This document shows positions 1 through 6,921 of a stretch of 20,468 nt of DNA, one piece after another (within the stretch, counting starts at the first letter, position 1; each line of letters begins with the position of its first letter). A program made the position numbers and the translations under genes. The DNA lies in contig JBOEGN010000068.1 in the NCBI GenBank assembly GCA_050633445.1, forward strand, positions 1-20,468, in the 5' to 3' direction. Source of the DNA: Thalassobius sp050633445. Lineage in GTDB: Bacteria > Pseudomonadota > Alphaproteobacteria > Rhodobacterales > Rhodobacteraceae. A model generated the notes under the pieces. The model was not told the origin of the DNA. It saw only the letters and a list, made by a program, of their open reading frames with translations, and ran no database searches.

Positions 1-875
1 ATGCCGGTTCCGATGGATGTCTATCGCGAGCAGGTCAAACGTCAATCCATCCGCAACATCCAGATCAGCCGTCAGCAATTGACCGACGCGATGGGCCATC
101 TGGTGCTGCCGTCCGACCTGCTGGGCAATCTTGGACCCGCTGTCAGCTCAGGGCGGTCGATCCTGATGTATGGCCCGCCGGGCAACGGGAAATCNNNNNN
201 NNNNNNNNNNNNNNNNNNNNNNNNNNNNNNNNNNNNNNNNNNNNNNNNNNNNNNNNNNNNNNNNNNNNNNNNNNNNNNNNNNNNNNNNNNNNNNNNNNNN
301 NNNNNNNNNNNNNNNNNNNNNNNNNNTATAACCCCACCGCGCGCACCTATCAGGCGCCGCTGCAATTCAAATCCTCGGGCGGGATTTTCATCGTGGACGA
401 CCTTGGCCGTCAATCCGAGCCGCCCCAATCGCTGGTCAACCGCTGGATCGTTCCGCTGGAAGAGGGCAAGGATATTCTGGCCCTGCAATCGGGCGAGAAA
501 TTCGAGGTGCCGTTTGACACGCTGGTGATTTTCTCGACCAACTTCCACCCGAACGAGATTTTCGACCAAGCCGCCCTGCGCCGGATCTTCTTCAAGATCA
601 AGATCGACGGGCCCAGCCAGGAAAACTTCCTGAAGATTTTCGCACTGGTCGCTCGAGCCAAGAAAATGCCGCTGGACGAGCCATCGCTGATCCACCTGCT
701 GCAAGAAAAATACCCGACCATCGACAACGTCTATGCCAACTATCAGCCGGTGTTCCTGATTGACCAGATGATCGCGATCTGCGAATTCGAAGGCATCCCA
801 TATCAAATGACACCGGAGCTGATAGACCGCGCATGGGCGAACATGTTCGTGAAAGACGAATTGATCGTGAAGTGA
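1..875 (+). CDS. AAA+ family ATPase, 5'-truncated and interrupted by an assembly gap
   Basis: P-loop ATPase of the AAA+ class; its cellular job is not recognisable from what remains. Before the gap the reading frame starts at base 1 and shows a Walker A motif GPPGNGKS at visible residues 58-65; the final Ser codon is TCN, so it is Ser whatever the next base is. After the gap, in a different phase, the protein continues with a Walker B strand IFIVDD (bases 384-401), a sensor-1-like segment VIFSTN (about 525-542) and an ALRRIFFKIKI segment that may hold an arginine finger. The stop is TGA at 873-875. The ATG at base 1 sits at the window edge in apparently continuous coding sequence, so the true start probably lies upstream. 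The two halves join in frame only if the real gap length is 1 modulo 3. The downstream dehydrogenase overlaps the stop codon, suggesting co-transcription. Confidence 0.85.
   Translation, partial: AGSDGCLSRAGQTSIHPQHPDQPSAIDRRDGPSGAAVRPAGQSWTRCQLRAVDPDVWPAGQREIXXXXXXXXXXXXXXXXXXXXXXXXXXXXXXXXXXXXXXXXXXXXYNPTARTYQAPLQFKSSGGIFIVDDLGRQSEPPQSLVNRWIVPLEEGKDILALQSGEKFEVPFDTLVIFSTNFHPNEIFDQAALRRIFFKIKIDGPSQENFLKIFALVARAKKMPLDEPSLIHLLQEKYPTIDNVYANYQPVFLIDQMIAICEFEGIPYQMTPELIDRAWANMFVKDELIVK
195..326. other. Run of 132 undetermined bases (N)
   Basis: Bases 195-326 are all N. The run falls inside the AAA+ ATPase gene between Walker A and Walker B. The coding phase before it (codons starting at base 1) and after it (codons starting at base 327) disagree if the gap is taken as exactly 132 bases. 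The stated length is therefore either an estimate or hides a frameshift. Confidence 0.99.
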
Positions 876-1672
876 TCGGCGTCGCCGGCTGCGGTCGGAT
901 GGGCGCGCCTATGCTGGCGGCATTGCACGCGGCTGGGTTCGACGTCCGTGGGTATGATGTTAGGGATTTCGACAAATTTGGCGATCTGTCGACGCTGATG
1001 CTGCCGCGCGATGCTTTTGCGGACGGGCTAACCACCCTGATCTCTGTTGTGCGCGACATTGATCAGACCGAAGACGTTCTGTTTGGTGCCCAGAATTTCG
1101 CTGGCTGCCCCACGCTGCGACGAATCATCATCTCGTCCACGCTGTCCCCCAAATACGTGCGTGCTTTGCGCACCCGTATCCCGGCGCACGTTATCCTGAT
1201 TGATGCGCCCATGTCCGGCGCGGCGATTGCAGCACAAGAAAGACGCCTGTCCTTTATGCTGGGCGGAGATCCCCAAGACCTGGACGCGGCCCAGCCGTTG
1301 TTCGACGCGATGGGCCAGCACTTTCACCGCATGGGAGTCTTTGGCAACGGGATGCAGGCCAAGGTGCTGAACAACATTTTGGCCGCCGCTAATACTGCCC
1401 TGACCCGGATGGTTCTGGACTGGGCGGATGCGGCCGATCTGGACCAAGATGCGCTGCTGGGTCTGATCCATGATTCTTCGGGGCAGAACTGGTTTGCCTC
1501 GCATTTTGACCAGATCGAATTCGCTCGTGACGGTCTGGACGCGGAAAACAGCATTGCAATTCTCGTCAAAGATGTCGAAAGTGCCTTGGACGCCGCGCCG
1601 CCGGATGCGGACCTGACCGCACCGCGCGCCATTCAGGCCCTGCTCAGCCAACTTGAACCGCGCAAAACCTGA
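872..1672 (+). CDS. NAD(P)-dependent beta-hydroxyacid dehydrogenase, 6-phosphogluconate-dehydrogenase-like
   Basis: Likely a 3-hydroxyisobutyrate-dehydrogenase-type oxidoreductase that oxidises or reduces a beta-hydroxy acid in the cytoplasm; the substrate is unknown. From the GTG at 872 the protein is 266 aa, slightly short for a family usually near 290. The N-terminal Rossmann motif GVAGCGRMG lies at residues 3-11. The substrate-binding segment DAPMSG at 111-116 replaces the more usual DAPVSG. The segment GNGMQAKVLNN at 158-168 carries the expected catalytic Lys164 and Asn168. I chose GTG 872 because it makes a GTGA overlap with the ATPase stop and the Rossmann strand begins immediately. 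An ATG at 833 would add 13 Arg-rich residues that only shadow the ATPase 3' end. No strong Shine-Dalgarno is visible for either start, so translation may be coupled to the ATPase. Confidence 0.85.
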   Translation: MIGVAGCGRMGAPMLAALHAAGFDVRGYDVRDFDKFGDLSTLMLPRDAFADGLTTLISVVRDIDQTEDVLFGAQNFAGCPTLRRIIISSTLSPKYVRALRTRIPAHVILIDAPMSGAAIAAQERRLSFMLGGDPQDLDAAQPLFDAMGQHFHRMGVFGNGMQAKVLNNILAAANTALTRMVLDWADAADLDQDALLGLIHDSSGQNWFASHFDQIEFARDGLDAENSIAILVKDVESALDAAPPDADLTAPRAIQALLSQLEPRKT

Positions 1673-1807
1673 CGTCTTCTATGCCCCCCCATTGACCACG
1701 CCGATGTTCGACCATGCATACAATTCATGCCGGAGGCGATTTAAAATTGATCAGGTTTATGTATTATCCATTTTGTCCGGTCTGGTCACTCGGAGGACTT
1801 GAGACCA

Positions 1808-1825
1808 AAGGTGCCTTCGCACCTT
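1808..1825 (+). promoter_or_regulatory. Perfect 7-bp hairpin in the leader of the TRAP operon
   Basis: AAGGTGC (1808-1814) pairs perfectly with GCACCTT (1819-1825) around a CTTC loop. No T run follows, so it does not look like a classical terminator. It lies about 130 bp before dctP in the 284-bp region 1673-1956. That region also has an AT-rich stretch (1739-1775, with TATTAT at 1762-1767) that could hold a promoter, but I cannot match a convincing -35 element. A short GCAT-N7-ATGC dyad sits at 1716-1730. The hairpin may be a leader RNA structure; its function is unknown. Confidence 0.35.
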
Positions 1826-1956
1826 AGCGCCGGATAAATGGCCCGAAGCTTTGCGCCAGCCACGCCGCCCCTTTTGCTGAATCATGCGATTTTGGCAACG
1901 GCGGAGCTGTGCCTGAAGCCAAGGAACACTTTCAGATGCCCTAGGGAGGGATACAA

Positions 1957-3066
1957 ATGAACCTGAAACACGTATTTTCGGCCGCCGTACTGAGCGCCGC
2001 CGTCGCCGTTCCCGCGGTCGCGGAAGAAATCCGCGCAACGTCGTCCTTTGGTCCCAGCCACGTGCTGGCCACAGACGGCTACCCCGCCTTGTTTGCCAAA
2101 ATGTCCGAACTGACCGATGGTCGCTGGACTGGCTATGACACTCCGTCGGGTCTTCTGGCCCCCAACGAGATGAACACCGGTCTGCGTGACGGCATCTCGG
2201 ATATGGGTCCGATCATTCTGCCATACTTTGCGGCTGACTATCCCGAAAGCGGCCTGGTTGGCGAGCTGTCCATCCTGGGCACCGACAACCGCGCCATTGC
2301 CTCGGCTGTGACCGAATACATCGCGACCTGCGCCGAGTGCCAGGCCGAGTTCAAAGCCAACGGCCACGTTTTCCTGGGGTCGGACGCGACCACCAACTAT
2401 CAGTTCCTGTCCTCCAAGCCGATCCGTTCGCTGGACGACATGAAGGGCCTGCGCATCCGTACTGCGGGTTCGGTCTTTACCCGCTTTGTTGAAAGCATGG
2501 GTGCCGAGCCGGTTCAGATGCCCTCGTCGGAACTGTTCGAAGGCCTGTCCTCGGGCGTGATCGACGCGACCTATTCGTCGGTTGCCGACCTGAAAAACGC
2601 GCAGCTGTATGACGTTGTCAAAGCGGTGACGCTGGTCGACCAAGGCGTGTTTAACGCGGCTGCGATGACCAACGTGTCCAACATCCTGTGGGACGGTATG
2701 ACTCCTGCCGATCGTAAGGCCCTGGCCCATGCCGGTCAGTACGCTCAGACCATCGGCATCCAAAGCTGGATCGACAAAACCAACGAAGCCCGCACCACCG
2801 GCGCTGAAAAAGGTATCGAGTTCATCACCCCCCCGGAAGCGATGAAAGCCAAAGGCGCTGAATTCCGCGCAGCACACCTGGAATCGGCTGCTGCGACCCT
2901 GGAAAAACGTGGCGTGACCAACGCTGCTGACAAGATTGCCCGCTACGAAGCTCTGCTGACCAAGTGGGAAGGTCTGGTCCAGAACGTTAGCACCGAAGCC
3001 GAACTGGCCGAGCTGCGCTTTGCCGAGATCTGGGACAAGATCGACTACGCGAAGTACGGTCTGTAA
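1957..3066 (+). CDS. dctP: TRAP transporter periplasmic substrate-binding protein (DctP family)
   Basis: Periplasmic solute receptor of a tripartite ATP-independent (TRAP) transporter, 369 aa. It captures an organic acid and delivers it to the DctQM membrane complex. Residues 1-22 form a Sec signal peptide: Lys4, a hydrophobic alanine/valine core, and a probable cleavage after Ala-Val-Ala near residue 22. The mature part has the DctP fold pattern, including MKGLRIRTAG at 162-171. Arg168 there corresponds to the arginine that in this family usually binds the substrate carboxylate, so a carboxylate ligand is likely. A very strong Shine-Dalgarno, AGGGAGG at 1942-1949, precedes the ATG by about 8 bases and fits a highly expressed receptor gene. 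It is the first gene of dctPQM and ends 6 bp before dctQ. The symbol is generic for the family; the ligand is unknown. Neighbouring genes suggest a hydroxy or keto acid used by the acyl-CoA operon at 5910-13191. Confidence 0.93.
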   Translation: MNLKHVFSAAVLSAAVAVPAVAEEIRATSSFGPSHVLATDGYPALFAKMSELTDGRWTGYDTPSGLLAPNEMNTGLRDGISDMGPIILPYFAADYPESGLVGELSILGTDNRAIASAVTEYIATCAECQAEFKANGHVFLGSDATTNYQFLSSKPIRSLDDMKGLRIRTAGSVFTRFVESMGAEPVQMPSSELFEGLSSGVIDATYSSVADLKNAQLYDVVKAVTLVDQGVFNAAAMTNVSNILWDGMTPADRKALAHAGQYAQTIGIQSWIDKTNEARTTGAEKGIEFITPPEAMKAKGAEFRAAHLESAAATLEKRGVTNAADKIARYEALLTKWEGLVQNVSTEAELAELRFAEIWDKIDYAKYGL

Positions 3067-3072
3067 GTCACC

Positions 3073-3609
3073 ATGCATTTCGCGGACCGTTTCATAGCGG
3101 CCACGACGAAATGGGTCGGAAGCGCCATCTTAATTTTGATGGCGCTTCAGATCGTGATCGACGTGGCGATGCGCAATCTGTTGGGGGCCGGGTTCCCCGC
3201 CACCGCAGAACTCGTTTCTAAATATTACATGTTGGCGGTCAGCTTTTTGCCCATCGCCTATGCCGAGCTTCAGCGTCGTCATGTCGAAGCATCTATTTTC
3301 ACTGACATGATGCCGAAATGGACACGCGTCCCGATCTATGGGTTGGGGTTTGTCCTGTCGCTGTTCGTCTATTCCGTTCTTGCCTATGGCACCTTCCGCG
3401 AGGCAGTGCGCCAAACCAGCCGCGGCTCTTATGTCGAAGCCGGCACGATGGATTTCTACACCTGGCCAGGCACCTGGATTCTGCCGGTGTGTTTTGGGCT
3501 TATGCTCGTCGTCTCTTTGATGCGCCTGATCGAAATTGCGACCGGTCGGTTCAAAGATGTCCACGCGGACACGATGATGATCACCGAACCAGTCGAAGAG
3601 GAAAAATAG
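3073..3609 (+). CDS. dctQ: TRAP transporter small permease (DctQ family)
   Basis: Small integral membrane subunit of the TRAP transporter, 178 aa. Four hydrophobic segments are visible at about residues 14-34, 49-66, 86-107 and 131-153, matching the four-helix DctQ topology. The first helix ends with the IDVAMRNLLG pattern (28-38) typical of DctQ. The C-terminus is an acidic cytoplasmic-type tail (PVEEEK). No good Shine-Dalgarno precedes the ATG. The gene begins 6 bp after the dctP stop, so translational coupling is likely. Its stop is separated from the dctM start by a single base. Confidence 0.9.
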   Translation: MHFADRFIAATTKWVGSAILILMALQIVIDVAMRNLLGAGFPATAELVSKYYMLAVSFLPIAYAELQRRHVEASIFTDMMPKWTRVPIYGLGFVLSLFVYSVLAYGTFREAVRQTSRGSYVEAGTMDFYTWPGTWILPVCFGLMLVVSLMRLIEIATGRFKDVHADTMMITEPVEEEK

Positions 3610-3610
3610 T

Positions 3611-4891
3611 ATGGATCCGATGACGATTGGTATCCTGTGCGTCGTTGGCGTACTGGCTTTGATCATGCTGCGTGTGCCGATTGCCGTAGCACTGGTTTTC
3701 GTTTCCTTTGTGGGCATCTGGGCCGTGGTGGGTGAACGCCCTGCCATGTCGATGCTGTCCACCGTTCCCTATAACTTTGCGGCAAGCTGGACGTTGTCTT
3801 CGGTGCCGATGTTCCTGTTGATGGGCTATGTTGCCTATCACTCGGGGCTAACGCGCGGCATGTTCGAGGGCGCACGCGCCTGGCTGGGCTGGATGCCCGG
3901 CGGTCTGGCGATTGCTTCGTTGGCTGGCGCGGGTGGCTTTGCCGCTGTGACCGGGTCTTCGATTGCGTGTTCGGCTGCCATTGGCCGAATCGCTGTCCCC
4001 GAGATGCACCGTCAGGGCTATGACATCCGTATCGCGACCGGCTCGGTTGCGGCGGGTGGCACGATCGGCGCGCTGATCCCACCCTCGATCCTGCTGATCC
4101 TGTTTGGTATTCAGGCCGAGGTGTCGATCACCAAGCTGTTCATGGGTGGCCTTGTGGTCGGCGTGATCTCGTTGGCGCTGTATATCGGCGCTGTGCTGAT
4201 CAGCTATGTTCTGGCGCCCGAGCGCCTGCCCCGTGCCGCTGCCAGCACATGGGAAGAACGCATGGACGGCCTGCGCGAAGTCTGGCCCGTTCTGGTGCTG
4301 ATCTTTGTCGTGTTTGGCGGGCTGTTTTCGGGCCTGTTCACCGCGACCGAGGCCGGGGCCGTGGGTGCCGTTATTGCCATCATCATTGGCATCGCACGTC
4401 GCACCCTGACATGGAAACTGTTCAGCGAAAGCTGCGTCGATACGCTGTTGTCGTCGGGCTCGTTGTTCATGATCGCCATCGGCGCCAACCTGTTCACCCG
4501 TCTGGTCGCTTTGTCCGGCCTGTCGCGCTGGATCGGCACTGGCATCGAAAGCCTGGGCCTGGGCATTCTGGGTATCCTGATCCTGATCACGCTGATCTAT
4601 CTGGCCCTGGGCATGTTCCTGGAGCCGATCGGCGCCATGCTGCTGACCCTGCCGCTGTTCCTGCCGCTGATCCAAGATCTTGGCATCGACGTAATCTGGT
4701 TCGGCATCCTTCTGGCCAAACTGCTGGAGATCGGGATGATCACGCCACCCGTGGGGTTAAACGTGTTCGTCATCCACTCGGTCGCCAAGGATTTCGTGAA
4801 GCTGGAACAGATCTTCGCCGGAATCCTGCCCTTCCTTGCAGCTGATCTGCTGCTTGTGGTGGGGATGTTGGCCACACATTCGCTGTTCTGA
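3611..4891 (+). CDS. dctM: TRAP transporter large permease (DctM family)
   Basis: Large membrane subunit that carries out substrate/sodium co-transport, 426 aa, the usual length for DctM. The protein is almost entirely hydrophobic, with about 11-12 membrane segments. Recognisable family stretches include GSSIACSAAIGRIAVPEM (residues about 116-133), the Gly/Pro-rich segment GGTIGALIPPSILLILFGI, and TPPVGLNVFVIHS near residue 380. A GAGGAAA-type ribosome site at about 3597-3606 precedes the ATG. It closes the dctPQM operon. An 8-bp hairpin followed by TTT overlaps its stop codon at 4889-4891, and the next gene (LysR) converges from the minus strand 17 bp away. Confidence 0.93.
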   Translation: MDPMTIGILCVVGVLALIMLRVPIAVALVFVSFVGIWAVVGERPAMSMLSTVPYNFAASWTLSSVPMFLLMGYVAYHSGLTRGMFEGARAWLGWMPGGLAIASLAGAGGFAAVTGSSIACSAAIGRIAVPEMHRQGYDIRIATGSVAAGGTIGALIPPSILLILFGIQAEVSITKLFMGGLVVGVISLALYIGAVLISYVLAPERLPRAAASTWEERMDGLREVWPVLVLIFVVFGGLFSGLFTATEAGAVGAVIAIIIGIARRTLTWKLFSESCVDTLLSSGSLFMIAIGANLFTRLVALSGLSRWIGTGIESLGLGILGILILITLIYLALGMFLEPIGAMLLTLPLFLPLIQDLGIDVIWFGILLAKLLEIGMITPPVGLNVFVIHSVAKDFVKLEQIFAGILPFLAADLLLVVGMLATHSLF

Positions 4892-4904
4892 TCGAACAGC
4901 GTTT
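4881..4904 (+). terminator. Hairpin terminator overlapping the dctM stop codon
   Basis: CGCTGTTC (4881-4888) pairs perfectly with GAACAGCG (4894-4901) around TGATC, followed by TTT. The dctM stop TGA (4889-4891) lies in the loop. The T tract is short, so termination may be partial. The same hairpin could also serve the converging LysR transcript. Confidence 0.55.
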
Positions 4905-4908
4905 CAGA

Positions 4909-5844
4909 TCAGGGCCCCGTCCAATCGGTTTCTGCGACACAGCTTTTCACCATGCTGCGCAGCCACTTGTTGGCGGGGTCCGCATCAGAATTCGAATGCC
5001 AGTACAAATACGCATCCACGCGCGGGGCCTCGAACGGGACCGGAACGATCTGGTTGTCGAACCAGACATTCGCGCGATGCGCGAAAACATCCGCCATCGT
5101 CAGCACCATATCCGAGGCCGCAACGGCCCGCATCGCGGTGTTAATCTGCTGGCAGCGCGCTACGATTCGGCGCGCGTTTCCGTCCCGCGACAGCGCCACA
5201 TCCTCGGGGCCCATGCCCTGCGCGCGCGAGGTGACGATGATGTGGTCCAGGGCCAGATAATCCTCCAGGCTGACATCACCATCGACCAGCGGGTGACCAC
5301 GTCGCGCGACCACCACCGAGGGGGTCGAGACCAGGTGCTCGCGCCGGATATCAGGCGACAGGGGCAGGAAAACGTCAATGGCGGCGTTCAGCTCTCCGGC
5401 GGACAAATCGCCATCAATCCGACGCCGGTCCAATGGGGACGACGACACCGTGACCTTGGGGGCTTCGGACTTCAGCAACATCACCAGAGGCAGGAAAAAA
5501 CTGTTTTCCATCAAGGACCTCATCCCGATCGAGAAATGCATCTCGGCGGTTTCGGGATCAAAGCCGTCCAGCTCGCCCAAGGTGGTTTCGAACAGTTTCA
5601 ACGCTTCGCGCGTCGGGCCGATCATCTTTTGCGCCAGCGGGGTTGGCACCAACCGTTGACCGTGGCGCACAAACAGGGGGTCACCGACCCGATCCCGCAA
5701 GCGTCCAAGCGCGTGGGAAATGGTGGGTTGGGTCAGGTGCAACGTCTCGGCCGCGCGGGTCACCCCACCTTGCGAGTAGATCGCTTCGAACACGACAAAC
5801 AAGTTCAGATCAGTTCGCGATACATTCATGTCATCTATGCCCAT
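4909..5844 (-). CDS. LysR-type transcriptional regulator
   Basis: LysR family activator/repressor, 311 aa (usual length about 300). An N-terminal winged helix-turn-helix occupies about residues 11-65, with the recognition region GGVTRAAETLHLTQPTISHAL at 26-46 and the typical DPLFVR at 55-60. An effector-binding domain of the periplasmic-binding-protein-2 type spans about 103-300. Two starts are possible: ATG at 5842-5844 (MGIDDMN) or ATG at 5827-5829 (MNVSRTDLNLF). Neither has a strong Shine-Dalgarno, and the shorter form is nearer the usual family N-terminus. The gene is divergent from the acyl-CoA operon, with about 65 bp between, and faces dctM tail to tail. This arrangement suggests it controls the operon and perhaps the transporter in response to a substrate or CoA intermediate. 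That role is inferred from position only. Confidence 0.92.
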   Translation of the reverse strand: MGIDDMNVSRTDLNLFVVFEAIYSQGGVTRAAETLHLTQPTISHALGRLRDRVGDPLFVRHGQRLVPTPLAQKMIGPTREALKLFETTLGELDGFDPETAEMHFSIGMRSLMENSFFLPLVMLLKSEAPKVTVSSSPLDRRRIDGDLSAGELNAAIDVFLPLSPDIRREHLVSTPSVVVARRGHPLVDGDVSLEDYLALDHIIVTSRAQGMGPEDVALSRDGNARRIVARCQQINTAMRAVAASDMVLTMADVFAHRANVWFDNQIVPVPFEAPRVDAYLYWHSNSDADPANKWLRSMVKSCVAETDWTGP

Positions 5845-5909
5845 ACATCTTAGTAATTCATTTTCTTATGTCGCCAGCATGTGGCATCTGTCAACAGGGA
5901 GGCGAACAC
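5845..5909. promoter_or_regulatory. Divergent promoter/operator region between LysR gene and catabolic operon
   Basis: This 65-bp spacer must hold the promoters of both divergent genes and is the expected site for LysR binding. It is AT-rich at 5846-5870. A short interrupted dyad GCCA-N5-TGGC lies at 5873-5885. The strong ribosome site AGGGAGG of the plus-strand gene is at 5896-5902. I cannot define -35/-10 boxes or a clear T-N11-A box with confidence. Confidence 0.45.
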
Positions 5910-6920
5910 ATGACGACCAATAACGGCACTTTGCCATTCGATCCGAACACGCTTTCGGACTATCTGAGCACCGTACTTCCGGGCTCGGGTCCAGTCGCGC
6001 TAGAGCAGATCGCAGGCGGGCATTCGAACCCCACCTATTTCATGGATTTCGGCGGCGAAACCTATGTGCTGCGCAAGCAGCCACCGGGTAAACTGCTGCC
6101 CTCGGCCCATGCGATTGACCGCGAATTTCGGGTGATCAACGCGCTGGCTGGCACCGGCGTGCCCGTCCCCGCCACCCCGCATTACTGCGAGAACCGCGAG
6201 ATCATCGGCACCCCGTTCTACATCATGGAGCGGCTGGACGGCCGGGTCTTTCACAACAACAGCCTGCCCGAGCTAAGCGCCTCTGATCGCGGTGCCCTGT
6301 TCGAGGCGATGAATGACACGCTGGCCCAGCTCCACTCGGTTGATATCGAGGCCGTGGGCCTGTCGGATTACGGCCGTCACGGTGGCTTCTTTGACCGTCA
6401 GATCGCCCGCTGGACCAAGCAATACGAGGCCGGCAAAACCCGCGAGATCGAAGAGATCCCGCAGCTGGCCGCCTGGCTGGCCGACAACAAGCCCAGCGAT
6501 GACGAAACCACGCTGGTGCATGGCGACTATCGTCTGGGCAATCTGATCATCCACCCCACAAAGCCCGAGATTCTGGGCGTGTTGGATTGGGAACTGTCCA
6601 CGCTGGGCCACCCTCTGTCGGACCTGGGCTATAACCTGATGCCCTGGACCAATCTGGACGAGGAATACCACGGGCTGGGCGATCGCGATCTGGCCGCGCT
6701 GGGGATTCCCAGCCGCGATGCCTATGCCGCCCGTTACTTCAAAAATCGGGGGCTGCCGCTGGATGACAGCCCCTTCTACACCGCCTTCGCTTACTTCCGC
6801 CTTGCTGTGATCTTCGAGGGCATCGTCGCCCGCGCAGCGCAGGGTGTCGGCAGCGCCGAGGGCATCGACCACCTTAGCCGGGTCTGGGCCCGGCACGGAC
6901 TAACACTCGCAGGAGACTGA
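5910..6920 (+). CDS. ACAD10/11-type phosphotransferase (aminoglycoside-phosphotransferase-fold kinase)
   Basis: Kinase of the APH/choline-kinase fold, 336 aa, resembling the N-terminal kinase domain of eukaryotic ACAD10/ACAD11 and bacterial LvaA. In those systems the kinase phosphorylates the 4-hydroxyl of a 4-hydroxyacyl-CoA. Visible motifs are GGHSNPTYFM (36-45) as the nucleotide loop, YVLRKQPPG (52-60) with the probable ATP-binding Lys56, the catalytic loop HGDYRLGN (204-211) with Asp206 as base, and the metal-binding LDWE (225-228) with Asp226. The start ATG at 5910 is fixed by AGGGAGG at 5896-5902, 7 bases upstream; the open frame extends further 5' but overlaps the LysR gene. It is the first gene of the operon, one base before the acyl-CoA dehydrogenase. 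Aminoglycoside resistance is unlikely given the motifs and neighbours. The substrate is inferred, not shown. Confidence 0.88.
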   Translation: MTTNNGTLPFDPNTLSDYLSTVLPGSGPVALEQIAGGHSNPTYFMDFGGETYVLRKQPPGKLLPSAHAIDREFRVINALAGTGVPVPATPHYCENREIIGTPFYIMERLDGRVFHNNSLPELSASDRGALFEAMNDTLAQLHSVDIEAVGLSDYGRHGGFFDRQIARWTKQYEAGKTREIEEIPQLAAWLADNKPSDDETTLVHGDYRLGNLIIHPTKPEILGVLDWELSTLGHPLSDLGYNLMPWTNLDEEYHGLGDRDLAALGIPSRDAYAARYFKNRGLPLDDSPFYTAFAYFRLAVIFEGIVARAAQGVGSAEGIDHLSRVWARHGLTLAGD

Positions 6921-6921
6921 T

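Noticed and set aside
833..871. ATG at 833 as start of the beta-hydroxyacid dehydrogenase
   Set aside because: It adds an Arg-rich leader before the Rossmann strand and lies inside the ATPase gene; GTG 872 in the GTGA overlap fits better.
1882..3078. 398-codon minus-strand frame opposite dctP
   Set aside because: dctP has a signal peptide, strong Shine-Dalgarno and family motifs; the reverse frame is a codon-bias shadow.
5643..5909. 89-residue N-terminal extension of the kinase frame
   Set aside because: It lies over the LysR coding sequence, and AGGGAGG at 5896-5902 marks ATG 5910 as the start.
5910..6920. Aminoglycoside or macrolide resistance phosphotransferase
   Set aside because: The fold is shared, but the GGHSNPT loop, the HGDYRLGN/LDWE context and the adjacent ACAD11-like gene point to the ACAD10/11 kinase group.
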